A stretch of 40,749 nucleotides of DNA. It comes from Chromatiales bacterium. GTDB taxonomy: Bacteria; Pseudomonadota; Gammaproteobacteria; UBA6429; Thiohalophilaceae. The notes under the pieces are model-generated. The model was not told the origin of the DNA. It was given only the letters and a program-made list of their open reading frames with translations, and searched no databases. This document shows positions 10,750 to 19,729 of this stretch, piece after piece (within the stretch, counting starts at the first letter, position 1; each line of letters opens with the position of its first letter). Both the position numbers and the translations under genes were made by a program. Location: NCBI GenBank assembly GCA_027032075.1, contig JALVOC010000057.1, positions 1-40,749 on the forward strand. Direction: 5' to 3'.

Positions 10750-11412
10750 ATGACCGACATGAACCTGGATCAGGCCCGTTATAACATGGTCGAGCAACAG
10801 ATCCGTCCCTGGGAGGTGCTTGATCAGCGCGTACTGGATTTGATGGCAAACGTCCCGCGTGAGGAGTTTGTCCCCGCCCGCTACCGCAAGCTGGCCTACA
10901 GTGACATGACCATCCCCCTGGGGGACGATCAGGTGATGATGCCGCCAAAGGTGGCCGCCCGTATTCTCCAGGCACTGAATATCCAGCCGACCGACAAAGT
11001 ACTGGAAATCGGTACCGGCAGCGGCTACCTCACCGCCCTGCTGGCAAAGCTGGCAAAACACGTCTACAGCGTCGATATCAATCCTGAAATGACCCGCAGA
11101 GCGGCTGAAAAACTGCAATCCCAGGGAATCGGGAACGTCACCCTGGAAAGCGGGGACGCCGCCCGGGGCTGGAACAGCCATGGACCCTACGATGTGATCG
11201 TCCTCACCGGCTCCGTCCCGCTGTTGTCCGGGTCTTTCCAGAACAACCTCACCGTTGGCGGCCGCCTGCTGGCAATCGTCGGCCAACCGCCGGTGATGGA
11301 AGTGGTGCTCATCACCCGGGTGGGAGAATCCCAATGGGCGCGCGAATCACTGTTTGAAACCGAACTGCCGCCATTGCTGAACGCACCCGAGGTGGAACAG
11401 TTCGAGTTTTAA
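10750..11412 (+). CDS. protein-L-isoaspartate O-methyltransferase family protein
   Basis: A 220-residue SAM-dependent methyltransferase of the PCMT family, which methylates L-isoaspartyl residues so that damaged proteins can be repaired. The N-terminal helices (ARYNMVEQQIRPW) and the VPREEFVP segment are typical, and the SAM-binding motif LEIGTGSGYLTALLA is intact. The start at 10750 (MTDMNLDQ) fits the family; a second ATG at 10759 cannot be excluded. In many gammaproteobacteria this type of methyltransferase sits just ahead of a TolC-type gene, as here (174 bp gap). It is the shorter, tolC-linked subfamily rather than the surE/rpoS-linked pcm, so repair activity is assumed rather than shown. 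Confidence 0.85.
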   Translation: MTDMNLDQARYNMVEQQIRPWEVLDQRVLDLMANVPREEFVPARYRKLAYSDMTIPLGDDQVMMPPKVAARILQALNIQPTDKVLEIGTGSGYLTALLAKLAKHVYSVDINPEMTRRAAEKLQSQGIGNVTLESGDAARGWNSHGPYDVIVLTGSVPLLSGSFQNNLTVGGRLLAIVGQPPVMEVVLITRVGESQWARESLFETELPPLLNAPEVEQFEF

Positions 11413-11586
11413 GCTTTTATGACATAACTGCCTCGAAAGAGTGAAACCAATGCCATATCTGATGGTTTTCACCCCTTCGTTTCCAACCCGATGAACCATA
11501 TAATGCATCCGTGATGCCGGGACACACCCGGCCCGTTTTTGTCCCGTATCAAGCGGAATCAATCAACAACAGTGACAGGGATCCTC

Positions 11587-12894
11587 ATGCGAAACATTCT
11601 GATTGCGTTATTTTTCATTTTCACTGGCACTCTGCCCGCGCAGGCGGACGACTTATCCAGCATTTTCAAACTGGCGCAGGAAAACGATCCTGCCTTCCGC
11701 GCGGCACAGGAAGCGTATCTTGCCGCGCAGGAGATAAAAAACCAAAGCTTTGCACTGTTCTTGCCCGCACTGAACCTGTCGGCCAATTACACCCGCATCA
11801 GCCAGGATTACAGCACGACAGGTGAAATCACCTACAACAGCCGCGGCTACAACCTCAGTCTCAACCAGATGCTCTACCACCACGATTATTTCGTGCAATA
11901 CCGCCAGGCTGATTACCAGGTTGCCCAAGCGGCGGCCAACTTCAACAGCGTCGCACAGGATCTCATCGTGCGTGTGGCAAATGCCTATTTTCAGGTGCTG
12001 GGCGCCTATGACAATCTGACCTTTACCAAATCAGAGAAAAAAGCCATCAGCGAACAATTGAACCAGACCAAACAGCGGTTCAAGGTCGGCCTGACCGCAA
12101 TTACGGACGTGCACGAAGCCCAGTCCCGTTATGATCAGGCGGTGGCACAAATGATTGCAGCGGAAAACCTGCTGGCAGTCAGCCGCGAAAACCTGCGCGA
12201 AGTCACCGGCCAGTATCCACAAACACTGTCATTCCTGCAGCCTGAAGTACCGCTGGTGCGTCCGGATCCGCAGGACGTGGACGAATGGGCCAGGATTGCC
12301 GGAGAGCAAAGCCTGCAGCTGATCGCGGCGGAAAAGGCGATGATGATTGCAAAGGAAGAAGTCAACCGGCGCCGTGCCGGCCACTACCCTACACTCGATC
12401 TGGTGGCCACCCGGGGATACTCCAAAACCGATGGCGGCGTCTTCCTCGCCTTTACCGGACGGGAACTCACCGACTCACGCATCGGTGTACAGCTGAACAT
12501 GCCGATTTACCAGGGTGGTCTGGTGACCTCACAAACCAGCGAGGCCGCCCACAAATACGCCCAGGCAAAAGAGCTGTACGAACAGCAACGCCGTGCAACC
12601 GAACGCCAGACACGCAGTTCCTATCTGAATGTGATTGCCAACATCAGCCAGGTACTTGCTTTCAAACAGGCGCTCAAATCCACACGTACGGCACTGGAGG
12701 CCACCGAAGCCGGTTATGAGGTCGGCACGCGTACCGCGGTCGATGTCCTCAACTCCCGGCGCGAAGTGTTCCGTGCGGAGCGGGATTATGCCAAGTCACG
12801 CTATACCTACATCATCGAAACCCTGCGCCTGAAGAAAGCGGCCGGCATCCTGAGCGAAAATGATCTGCTCGCCATCAATAAATGGCTGCAATAA
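11587..12894 (+). CDS. tolC: TolC family outer-membrane efflux protein
   Basis: A 435-residue outer-membrane channel of type I secretion and RND/ABC efflux systems. The N-terminus is a signal peptide (MRNILIALFFIFTGTLPAQA, cleavage after AQA), which fixes the ATG at 11587; GGGATCC lies just upstream. The mature part shows the two OEP repeats. These include the DLSSIFKLAQENDPAFRAA start, the YQVAQAAANF and LIVRVANAYFQVLGAYDNL helices, and a second set ending in EAGYEVGTRTAVDVLNSR, a hallmark of the TolC subfamily. It could partner the RND pump at 3.2-7.4 kb. The hydrolase gene starts 3 bp after the stop, so the two are co-transcribed. Confidence 0.93.
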   Translation: MRNILIALFFIFTGTLPAQADDLSSIFKLAQENDPAFRAAQEAYLAAQEIKNQSFALFLPALNLSANYTRISQDYSTTGEITYNSRGYNLSLNQMLYHHDYFVQYRQADYQVAQAAANFNSVAQDLIVRVANAYFQVLGAYDNLTFTKSEKKAISEQLNQTKQRFKVGLTAITDVHEAQSRYDQAVAQMIAAENLLAVSRENLREVTGQYPQTLSFLQPEVPLVRPDPQDVDEWARIAGEQSLQLIAAEKAMMIAKEEVNRRRAGHYPTLDLVATRGYSKTDGGVFLAFTGRELTDSRIGVQLNMPIYQGGLVTSQTSEAAHKYAQAKELYEQQRRATERQTRSSYLNVIANISQVLAFKQALKSTRTALEATEAGYEVGTRTAVDVLNSRREVFRAERDYAKSRYTYIIETLRLKKAAGILSENDLLAINKWLQ

Positions 12895-12897
12895 ACC

Positions 12898-13458
12898 ATG
12901 AACGGTGAACGGCTTGCACAAGCGGAGCATTGCCTGCTGCTTGTGATCGATATCCAGACCCGGCTGGCAGCCGCCCTTCACGACAAACCGCGCAAACATG
13001 TACTCAAACACAGCGGCATGCTCTGCCAGGCAGCCGCTGCACTGAATGTTCCGGTTATCGTTACGGAACAGTATCCACGGGGTCTTGGCCAGACCGAAGC
13101 CGCGGTTGCTGCCCATCTGCCGGAAGTGCAACCTCTGGAAAAAACCTGTTTCTCCTGTTACCGCTCAGAGGAGTTTGCCACTGCCCTGAAACAATATCAG
13201 CGCAACCAGGTGGTGTTGTGCGGCATCGAATCCCATGTATGTGTGTTGCAAACCGCGCTGCAACTGCAACAGGCTGGTTACCAGGTATTCGTGGTGGAGG
13301 ACGCCGTCGCCTCGCGCCATAAACGGCACCATAAAAACGCCATCGCGCGCATGCGCCAGTCCGGGGTGATCATCAGCAATGTCGAATCCGTCATGTTTGA
13401 ATGGTTGGGAGATGCCAAACACCCGGCATTTAAAAGCCTCTCCAGACTGCTTCGCTGA
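12898..13458 (+). CDS. isochorismatase-family cysteine hydrolase
   Basis: A 186-residue soluble hydrolase of the isochorismatase/nicotinamidase superfamily. The catalytic triad is visible as D18 (in LLLVIDIQTRL), K82 (in LEKTCFSC) and C115 (in GIESHVCVLQ), with the usual cis-peptide segment before the cysteine. The substrate is not predictable; similar proteins are often annotated YcaC-like or simply hydrolase. It starts 3 bp after the tolC stop, and the acyltransferase-Kdo transferase gene starts 35 bp after its own stop. It therefore probably belongs to one transcript running from tolC into LPS genes, which may be positional rather than functional. Confidence 0.88.
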   Translation: MNGERLAQAEHCLLLVIDIQTRLAAALHDKPRKHVLKHSGMLCQAAAALNVPVIVTEQYPRGLGQTEAAVAAHLPEVQPLEKTCFSCYRSEEFATALKQYQRNQVVLCGIESHVCVLQTALQLQQAGYQVFVVEDAVASRHKRHHKNAIARMRQSGVIISNVESVMFEWLGDAKHPAFKSLSRLLR

Positions 13459-13493
13459 AGACAAGAGTCGCAGCATACCGATCACGTTGAACG

Positions 13494-15692
13494 ATGAAGC
13501 ACCCTGACGAACCCTTTGAGTACCACAATTATCTTACGCCCGTTCATTGGCCGGTATGGCTGGGACTGGGTCTGCTGTGGCTGAGCACGCGCCTGCCTTA
13601 TCGCCGCATGATGCAGCTCGGTTATGCCCTCGGCTGGATTACCTATCCTTTGTTACCGGAACGCCGCCGCATTATCCGCGCCAACCTGCGCGCCTGTTTT
13701 CCCGAATATTCCGAACAGCAACTGCGCCAGCTTGGCCGGCAAAGCTTCTGCTCCGCCACCCAGGCGATATTCGAATCCGCACTCTCATGGTGGGGCGATG
13801 AGGAAAAACTGAGAAAACTGCACCGCATCGAAGGGCTGGAACATTGCCAGCAGGCCCTGCAACGAGGCAAGGGTGTCCTGCTTCTCGGCGGCCACTACAC
13901 CACCCTGGAAATCAGTGGACGCTTTCTCGCCTTTCACCTGGATAATGTTTTTCCAACCTATAAACGCGCCCACAGCGAATTGTTCGAAGCGGTGATGACG
14001 TCGGCACGGCGGCGCATGATGAAGGGACTCATCGCCAGCGCGGATACGCGCGGCCTGTTGCGTTGCCTGAAACAGAACAACATCATCTGGTATGCGCCGG
14101 ATCAGGATTTTGGAACCCACAGCTCGGTGTTTGCACCGTTTATGGGGGTGCCGGCGGCAAGCCTGACCCTGACCGCACGGCTCGCCAGGATCTCCGGGGC
14201 AGCGGTGCTGCCTTTTTATTCCGAACGCCTGCCCGGCCATCGAGGCTATCTGATCCGCATCGGCAAAATGCTCGATGACTTTCCCACTGACGATGAAGTA
14301 TCAAATGCAACCCGGGTCAACCGGGTGATCGAGGAACAGGTGCGCCGCACTCCGGAACAGTACCTTTGGGGCCACCGGCGCTTTAAAACCCGGCCACGGG
14401 GTGCACCACAATTTTACAAGGCACGGCGTGACAAGCGCCTGCGCCGCTACAGCCGTCTGCTGGGTTTGTTGAGCCTGCCGGCGGTGCTGTACACCGCATG
14501 GCAGGCATGGCGCAGCCGCAATCTCCAATATCTGCAACAACGGCTTGGTATCGCAAATTATCCCAGGGGACCATTTGACATCTGGTTCCATGCCGCCTCG
14601 GTGGGTGAAGTCAATGCGGTGTTGCCCCTTGTCCGCCTCATCCGCCGCAAACATCCACAGTTATCCCTGCTGCTGACAAGCAACACACCCAGCGGCCAGG
14701 AAAACGCAAAGCGCAAACTGGCGGATGATATTCCCTGCTGTTTTCTCCCCATCGACTGGCAATTTGCCGTGGAACGCTTTTTACGACAGACACAGCCCCG
14801 CTGCGGCCTGATTGTAGAGACGGAAATCTGGCCCAATCTGTTTCTGCATGCCCACTATCTCGGCATCCCGATAACGATCATCAATGGCCGCATGTCCGAG
14901 CGCACTTATGAAACGAACAATCTTGTCCGTGGCATTCTGTGCCGGACGATGGAAGCGGTTTACGCCGTACTGGCACGCTCGGAGGAAGATGCGCAACGCT
15001 TCATCGACATGAGTTTTGATGCCGAGCATCTCAGCGTGACAGGCAATCTTAAATTTGCTGCGAGCGGCTCACAGCACACAGACGCTTTCCAGGCGGAGCG
15101 TCCCTACATCCTGGCCGCTTCCACCCGCCCGGGTGAGGAACGCCTGATTGTCGAGTGCTGGCAAAAACTCGAGCTCGATGATCACCTCCTGATCATCGTG
15201 CCGCGTCACCCCAAACGCCTGCCACAAATCATCAGTGAGCTTGCGCCATACAAAACAAAGATGGCCATCCGCAGCCGGGGGGAAAACATTGAACCGGAAA
15301 CCCGCATCTACATCGCTGACACTTTTGGCGAACTCGATGCATTTATCGCCGGCAGCCGCTTTGTCATCATGGGAGGATCGTTCAAACCATTTGGTGGCCA
15401 GAATATTCTTGAAGCCGCACGTGCCGGCAAGGCAGTGATCTTCGGCCCCTACATGGACAATTTCCAGAATGAAGCGGCCGTTTTCCTCAAACAGCAGGCC
15501 GGCCTGCAGGTAAAAAGCCCTGACGAACTGTGTAAAGCCATGGCGGAACTTATTGCCGAGCCCGAGCAGGCCATCATACTCGGAGACAACGGCGCACGGT
15601 TAATGCAGGAAATGGGTGACATGGCGGAGCGTTACCTGAAACAACTGGAGAGCCTGTTACCCCTGTTTCAAACCAGGCCTGCCGAATCATAG
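13494..15692 (+). CDS. fused lipid A acyltransferase (LpxL/HtrB-like) - Kdo transferase (WaaA/KdtA-like)
   Basis: A single uninterrupted 732-codon frame holding two complete enzymes of lipid A-core assembly. Residues about 1-310 are a late acyltransferase: a membrane anchor (VHWPVWLGLGLLWLS), the catalytic H-x4-E motif as H134-YTTL-E139, then WYAPDQDFG, FAPFMGV and QYLWGHRRFKTRP. Residues about 315-732 are a Kdo transferase: its own N-terminal hydrophobic segment (LLGLLSLPAVLYTAW), FHAASVGEVNAV with the catalytic-type E372, TSNTPSGQENA, VETEIWPN and the C-terminal MGGSFKPFGGQNILE nucleotide-sugar site. Both halves match the usual lengths of the separate proteins (about 305 and 425). The Kdo transferase should act on lipid IVA at the cytoplasmic face of the inner membrane, and the acyltransferase then adds a secondary acyl chain to the Kdo product. 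The last 25 bp overlap the convergent Kdo kinase gene. Which acyl chain is transferred, and whether one or two Kdo are added, cannot be read from sequence. Confidence 0.93.
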   Translation: MKHPDEPFEYHNYLTPVHWPVWLGLGLLWLSTRLPYRRMMQLGYALGWITYPLLPERRRIIRANLRACFPEYSEQQLRQLGRQSFCSATQAIFESALSWWGDEEKLRKLHRIEGLEHCQQALQRGKGVLLLGGHYTTLEISGRFLAFHLDNVFPTYKRAHSELFEAVMTSARRRMMKGLIASADTRGLLRCLKQNNIIWYAPDQDFGTHSSVFAPFMGVPAASLTLTARLARISGAAVLPFYSERLPGHRGYLIRIGKMLDDFPTDDEVSNATRVNRVIEEQVRRTPEQYLWGHRRFKTRPRGAPQFYKARRDKRLRRYSRLLGLLSLPAVLYTAWQAWRSRNLQYLQQRLGIANYPRGPFDIWFHAASVGEVNAVLPLVRLIRRKHPQLSLLLTSNTPSGQENAKRKLADDIPCCFLPIDWQFAVERFLRQTQPRCGLIVETEIWPNLFLHAHYLGIPITIINGRMSERTYETNNLVRGILCRTMEAVYAVLARSEEDAQRFIDMSFDAEHLSVTGNLKFAASGSQHTDAFQAERPYILAASTRPGEERLIVECWQKLELDDHLLIIVPRHPKRLPQIISELAPYKTKMAIRSRGENIEPETRIYIADTFGELDAFIAGSRFVIMGGSFKPFGGQNILEAARAGKAVIFGPYMDNFQNEAAVFLKQQAGLQVKSPDELCKAMAELIAEPEQAIILGDNGARLMQEMGDMAERYLKQLESLLPLFQTRPAES

Positions 15693-16393
15693 CCCTGCAA
15701 TAACTTCTGCCAGTCAGACTCGGCAAAATAATAATTCCTTTGCAAGGATTTCAGTTTGTCCAGAGAGCGCCGCAAACGCGCCAGATTTGCCAACTGCCAT
15801 TGCGGATCCGCTTTGCGCAAGCGGCCGCGATCAAAATCAATCAGATAAAACCGCCCACCGGCATCCAGTAAAACATTATTGGCATTCAGATCCGCATGGT
15901 ATACACCCTGCTGGTGAAAACGCCGCAGCATGTTTCCCAGCGCAACCCAGTACCCTTCCGTCAGCGCATGCCGGCTCAACTCTTCGGCAAGGGTCGTTGT
16001 CTGCGGGATCCGCCTGGTCATGATATCGGCAGTGTAGGTCAACCAGGCATGTTTAATCCGTACGGCAACCGGTTGCGGTACCGGCAGGCCCTTCTCACGC
16101 ATCCAGGCAAGCAGATGCCATTCACGCCAGGCGCGGGTCTGTTTCAAACCGGTCCAGATATACCTGTCTTCCGAATAACGGGCGATAAACCCGCCACGCC
16201 GGTAGTGGCGCAGCACATAGTCCACACCGCCAAACTGCACAAAGAAGGTTGTCCCCCGTCCTTCGGCAAATCCGACAATAGCGCTTCTCGCCGCCCAGTA
16301 TTTGGCATCAAACCCGAGTAATTCGGGATTTTCATCCAAATCAGCATCGTATAGGATGTAGGTCCTGTTCTGTTTCAGTAATTTTGCTTTCAT
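15668..16393 (-). CDS. kdkA: 3-deoxy-D-manno-octulosonic acid kinase KdkA
   Basis: A 241-residue kinase of the Kdo/WaaP kinase fold that phosphorylates the 4-OH of Kdo in the LPS inner core. Catalytic motifs are visible: the nucleotide-binding region with YVLRHYRRGG, H166-A-D168-LNANN (catalytic loop) and D186-F-D188 (metal binding). The ATG at 16393 gives the family N-terminus; a GTG 9 bases upstream would add three residues. It converges on the fused Kdo transferase gene with a 25-bp overlap, and its start is only 2 bp from the start of the divergent GT9 gene. KdkA usually occurs in bacteria whose WaaA adds a single Kdo, as in Haemophilus, so a single phosphorylated Kdo is the expected core here. 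Confidence 0.92.
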   Translation of the reverse strand: MKAKLLKQNRTYILYDADLDENPELLGFDAKYWAARSAIVGFAEGRGTTFFVQFGGVDYVLRHYRRGGFIARYSEDRYIWTGLKQTRAWREWHLLAWMREKGLPVPQPVAVRIKHAWLTYTADIMTRRIPQTTTLAEELSRHALTEGYWVALGNMLRRFHQQGVYHADLNANNVLLDAGGRFYLIDFDRGRLRKADPQWQLANLARLRRSLDKLKSLQRNYYFAESDWQKLLQGYDSAGLV

Positions 16394-16395
16394 CA

Positions 16396-17463
16396 ATGTC
16401 ACTGCCGCTCACATCACCGCCTGAAAATCTGTGTTTATTGCGCCTTTCCGCCGTCGGCGACATCTGTCATGCCCTGCCGGTGGTTCGCACCCTGCAGAAA
16501 GTCTGGCCGGAAACCCGCATCACCTGGATCATCGGTAAACCGGAGCACAGTCTGGTTGGCGATATAGCCGGCATTGAGTTTATCATTTTTGACAAAGCTA
16601 CGGGACTTTCCGCCTATCGACAGTTGCGACAACAAATGCAAGGCCGTTATTTTGATGTCCTGTTGCATATGCAGATGTCACTGCGCGCCAGTCTGGCGAG
16701 CCTGCTGATCCCTGCAGGGATCAGGCTCGGCTTTGACAAAAGGCGCAGCCACGACTTTCAGTGGTTATTTACTAACCAGCGCATCCCTTTCCGCGATAAA
16801 CAACATGTGATGGAAAGCTTTTTTGAATTTATCGACGTGCTTGGTATCAAGGAGCGGGTGCTGCAATGGGATATCCCCATCCCTGATCACATCAGGACGG
16901 AAGTGGCCGCCTGGTTGCCGGCACGACCCTTTGTGGTGATCAGCCCCTGCTCAAGCATGTCTTACCGCAACTGGAGCATACAGGGCTATGCCGAAGTTGC
17001 CGACTGGGTAGCCGAAACATATGGCATGAAAGTGCTGCTTACCGGTGGCCCCACACCGATCGAAAAAGCGTATGGGGAAGAAATCAACGCCCGTTGCAAA
17101 CATAAACCTCTTAACCTTATCGGCCGGACCAGCCTGAAACAGCTTCTCGCCATCCTCGACATGGCTGAGGTGGTGATCGCACCCGATTCCGGTCCCGCCC
17201 ATATGGCCACAGCGGTGAATACCCCGGTTATCGGCCTCTATGCCACCACCAATCCGGATCGCGCCCGCCCCTACCTCTCTCCCGAACTGGTTATCAACCA
17301 CTACCCGCAAGCGATACAGGACAAATTCGGCAAAAGCGTGGATGAGGTTCCCTGGGGAACACGCGTAAGGGACAGCGGAACCATGGAACGGATCAAACCT
17401 GGGGAAGTCACAGAAAAACTCAGAAGGGTGCTCGATGCCGGGGCACCGGACCCCGGCGCTTGA
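16396..17463 (+). CDS. GT9 family glycosyltransferase, heptosyltransferase-like
   Basis: A 355-residue GT9 (heptosyltransferase superfamily) protein with a GT-B fold. The N-terminal domain begins CLLRLSAVGDICHALPVVRTL, and the C-terminal donor-binding domain has ISPCSSMSYRNW and the hallmark PDSGPAHMATA. It is likely cytoplasmic and inner-membrane associated. The ATG at 16396 is chosen; a TTG 12 bases upstream is in frame but would overlap kdkA, and neither has a clear ribosome binding site. Because it lies beside kdkA and waaA, it is the best candidate for the first core heptosyltransferase (WaaC role), but a sugar other than heptose is possible. The promoter must lie inside kdkA, since the two starts are 2 bp apart. 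Confidence 0.85.
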   Translation: MSLPLTSPPENLCLLRLSAVGDICHALPVVRTLQKVWPETRITWIIGKPEHSLVGDIAGIEFIIFDKATGLSAYRQLRQQMQGRYFDVLLHMQMSLRASLASLLIPAGIRLGFDKRRSHDFQWLFTNQRIPFRDKQHVMESFFEFIDVLGIKERVLQWDIPIPDHIRTEVAAWLPARPFVVISPCSSMSYRNWSIQGYAEVADWVAETYGMKVLLTGGPTPIEKAYGEEINARCKHKPLNLIGRTSLKQLLAILDMAEVVIAPDSGPAHMATAVNTPVIGLYATTNPDRARPYLSPELVINHYPQAIQDKFGKSVDEVPWGTRVRDSGTMERIKPGEVTEKLRRVLDAGAPDPGA

Positions 17464-17537
17464 GCACTGTCTGCAGCTATTATAATCCGCCGGGCGGCAA
17501 ACCTCGCAAAGTTATATTGTTTCCTGCGCCTTGAAGT

Positions 17538-18605
17538 TCAGGCCAGACACTTTAATGACGATAGCACCTCTTTCACACTGATAGCGGATACCGCGCCACT
17601 TCCCCCGGCGATCAGCACACGGCAATCCCCATAGGGCGGATCAAACATACGCCACCATTGTGATGATGACTTCATGATGGTAACCGGTTTTTCCAGGGCA
17701 ACAGCGATGTGCGCGATGGAAGTATCCGTGGTCAACACTTCATCGGCTGACGCTATGATGGCGGCAACTTCAAGAATACCGTCGTCTGCAATCACCACAA
17801 GATTACGCTCTGCCGCAAGATTCCTGTTTTTTTGCAGAAGCCGCTGCGTAAAAGGGGAAGCGAACAGAATGACCCTTTGCCCTTTGGCAAGCAACGCGCC
17901 AAGGATTTCCGCTGCCTGCGCTTCCCCCAGGGTATTGTCCTCACGGCTGCCTTGCGGGTTGAATACCAGGGCGCCGCTGATCATTTCACCATATTTGACC
18001 CCAACGTTTGTTCTGGTCGCGTCGGACAGACATATTTCATATTTGTAATGGTGCGGTATCGTTTCACCCCACAACTCCAGAATACCGAACAGCCTTTCGG
18101 TAAAATACCGGTATGCAACCGGCTTGCTGTACCTGAACCGCTCCGACAGGCGGGCGGCGATCCTTTGCTGCCTCTCCCCCTTGTGCAGCAGCGGTAACGA
18201 ATCAATCCTGTCTGACAGACAACTGATTTTCGCCAGCGCCAACGCCGAAGGTTCGTCGAACAGATTTATCACCCGCGCGTAATTATTTTGCCTGAGCCGC
18301 CTGAGGGTACGCCACTCGTGACTGGAAAACACCGCGCCATTGAGATCACAACAATAGATATCGGCAAGATAACCACAGTCCCTGATTACCGGATAGTTTC
18401 TGCTGCTGCATAAGATATCCATACTGCTGTCTGCAAATATCTTTCTTATTGCATGCAGCACCGGTGTGGTCAGAACCATATCACCAATTGCATCAAAAGT
18501 GACAACCAGTATTTTCCCGGAAGACACCTTCCCGCAGGAAGGATGCTGCCCTTGTGCCAGCAGCAGTTTGCAAACCAGATCCTCTATCACATGTTGCAGT
18601 CGCAT
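17538..18605 (-). CDS. GT9 family glycosyltransferase
   Basis: A 355-residue GT9 protein. After a 30-residue extension, the family start KILVVTFDAIGDMVLTTPVL is clear. The C-terminal domain has FNPQGSREDN and the nucleotide-sugar segment TTDTSIAHIAVA, in which Thr-Asp-Thr-Ser replaces the usual Asn-Asp-Ser-Gly. It ends with a short tail after a WWRMFDPPYGD segment. It is the last of five minus-strand genes (22914 down to 17538), 47 bp after the previous one, so probably the operon end. The acceptor and sugar are unknown; the variant donor motif and the low similarity to WaaC/WaaF argue against a core heptosyltransferase. Confidence 0.8.
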   Translation of the reverse strand: MRLQHVIEDLVCKLLLAQGQHPSCGKVSSGKILVVTFDAIGDMVLTTPVLHAIRKIFADSSMDILCSSRNYPVIRDCGYLADIYCCDLNGAVFSSHEWRTLRRLRQNNYARVINLFDEPSALALAKISCLSDRIDSLPLLHKGERQQRIAARLSERFRYSKPVAYRYFTERLFGILELWGETIPHHYKYEICLSDATRTNVGVKYGEMISGALVFNPQGSREDNTLGEAQAAEILGALLAKGQRVILFASPFTQRLLQKNRNLAAERNLVVIADDGILEVAAIIASADEVLTTDTSIAHIAVALEKPVTIMKSSSQWWRMFDPPYGDCRVLIAGGSGAVSAISVKEVLSSLKCLA

Positions 18606-18652
18606 GATCGTTCAGGAATTCAGTTGTATGAATAACATCGTAACGCAAGTCC

Positions 18653-19720
18653 CTATCTTCTGCACAAGCTGATCAATTCCTGAAATCTGGCGAAAGCAAA
18701 ATCAACGGGAATATCCACACTGCCAGCATAGCGGTTGCATTCGTTTACCCTGGAGTGATCCTCGATAAAACAGGGGATATGCAAAACATCCTCCGGCTCC
18801 ACCACCTCGGGCCTGGTATGGGTGAATAACACCAGGCTGGGACATTTAACCCCGAAAGAAAGATGCATGATTGAGGTATCGCCGGTTATCACTGCCACGC
18901 ATCTGGCCAGGACCGCCCCCACCTTGTCCAGATCTGTTTGCGGCAGTATCAGGCAGCTTTGCGCGTCACCGTACAGCTGTTGAAATTCAAGCGCCAGCTC
19001 CTCCATCCCGGGATTGGTGAAAACCAGTATCTTCAAACCCAATTCCGCATGGATTTTTTCCGCCAGCGCAACAAACCTGGCAACCGGCCATCTTTTTTCC
19101 GCCACACCCGCACCAGCATTGATGGCAACATAACTCTCATCGCCAACTATCCTGCCGGCATAGGCGGCTGCCTCCTCCGGAAAATAAAACGACGTGCCAC
19201 GGCGTATTCTTTCCGCCGGCACTCCCAGTGGTGCAAGTATCCCGCCCAACGCCTTGCTCCAGTGCTGACAGAAGGAGGGATGTTTGACCAGAAGGTTGTT
19301 CGCCTTGCGCAAGCGGCGGGTATGATCGAATCCCAGGCGTATGCCGGCATTGATCAGCCGGGTGATCAACGGACTCGACCCTCCGGAATAGAGGTTGACA
19401 CTCAAATCGAATCGCTGTTTTCTCAATCCGTAAACCGTTTTCACGGTATTGTAGAGATAACCCAGCAACGGTCTTTGCCGTCTGCACAATGCCACCACCC
19501 GCCGCACCTGCGGATGGTGCTGGAGGACGATCGCCGAAGGGGGATCAACCACCACGGTGATCTCCGCCTGGGGAAAACGGGCATGCAGGGCCTCGATCAC
19601 CGGCACCCGCATGAATACATCACCGATCAGTCCCCAGCAGAGGACACATATGCTGTTAATCTTTTCCAGCTCGGATGGATCAATTGAATAGCGACCCTGC
19701 GGCATAGGCGAAACCTGCAT
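18653..19720 (-). CDS. GT9 family glycosyltransferase
   Basis: A 355-residue GT9 protein with an N-terminal domain start at ICVLCWGLIGDVFMRVPVIEAL. An INAGAGVAEKRWP segment corresponds to the GARYGPAKRWP-type motif of heptosyltransferases, and the donor site is GDTSIMHLSFG. The start at 19720 gives MQVSPMPQG; a second ATG at 19705 with AGG 8 bases upstream is an equally good candidate. It follows the previous GT9 gene by 9 bp in the same minus-strand operon. A conserved HIPCFIEDHSRVNEC segment near the C-terminus holds two Cys, a feature shared with WaaF-type enzymes (CSPC). The sugar and linkage are not predictable. Confidence 0.82.
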   Translation of the reverse strand: MQVSPMPQGRYSIDPSELEKINSICVLCWGLIGDVFMRVPVIEALHARFPQAEITVVVDPPSAIVLQHHPQVRRVVALCRRQRPLLGYLYNTVKTVYGLRKQRFDLSVNLYSGGSSPLITRLINAGIRLGFDHTRRLRKANNLLVKHPSFCQHWSKALGGILAPLGVPAERIRRGTSFYFPEEAAAYAGRIVGDESYVAINAGAGVAEKRWPVARFVALAEKIHAELGLKILVFTNPGMEELALEFQQLYGDAQSCLILPQTDLDKVGAVLARCVAVITGDTSIMHLSFGVKCPSLVLFTHTRPEVVEPEDVLHIPCFIEDHSRVNECNRYAGSVDIPVDFAFARFQELISLCRR

Positions 19721-19729
19721 GTCGTTGCA

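Noticed and set aside
11441-11472. Hairpin after the isoaspartyl methyltransferase gene (GTGAAACC / GGTTTTCAC)
   Set aside because: The arms need a bulge and no T-run follows; too weak to call a terminator.
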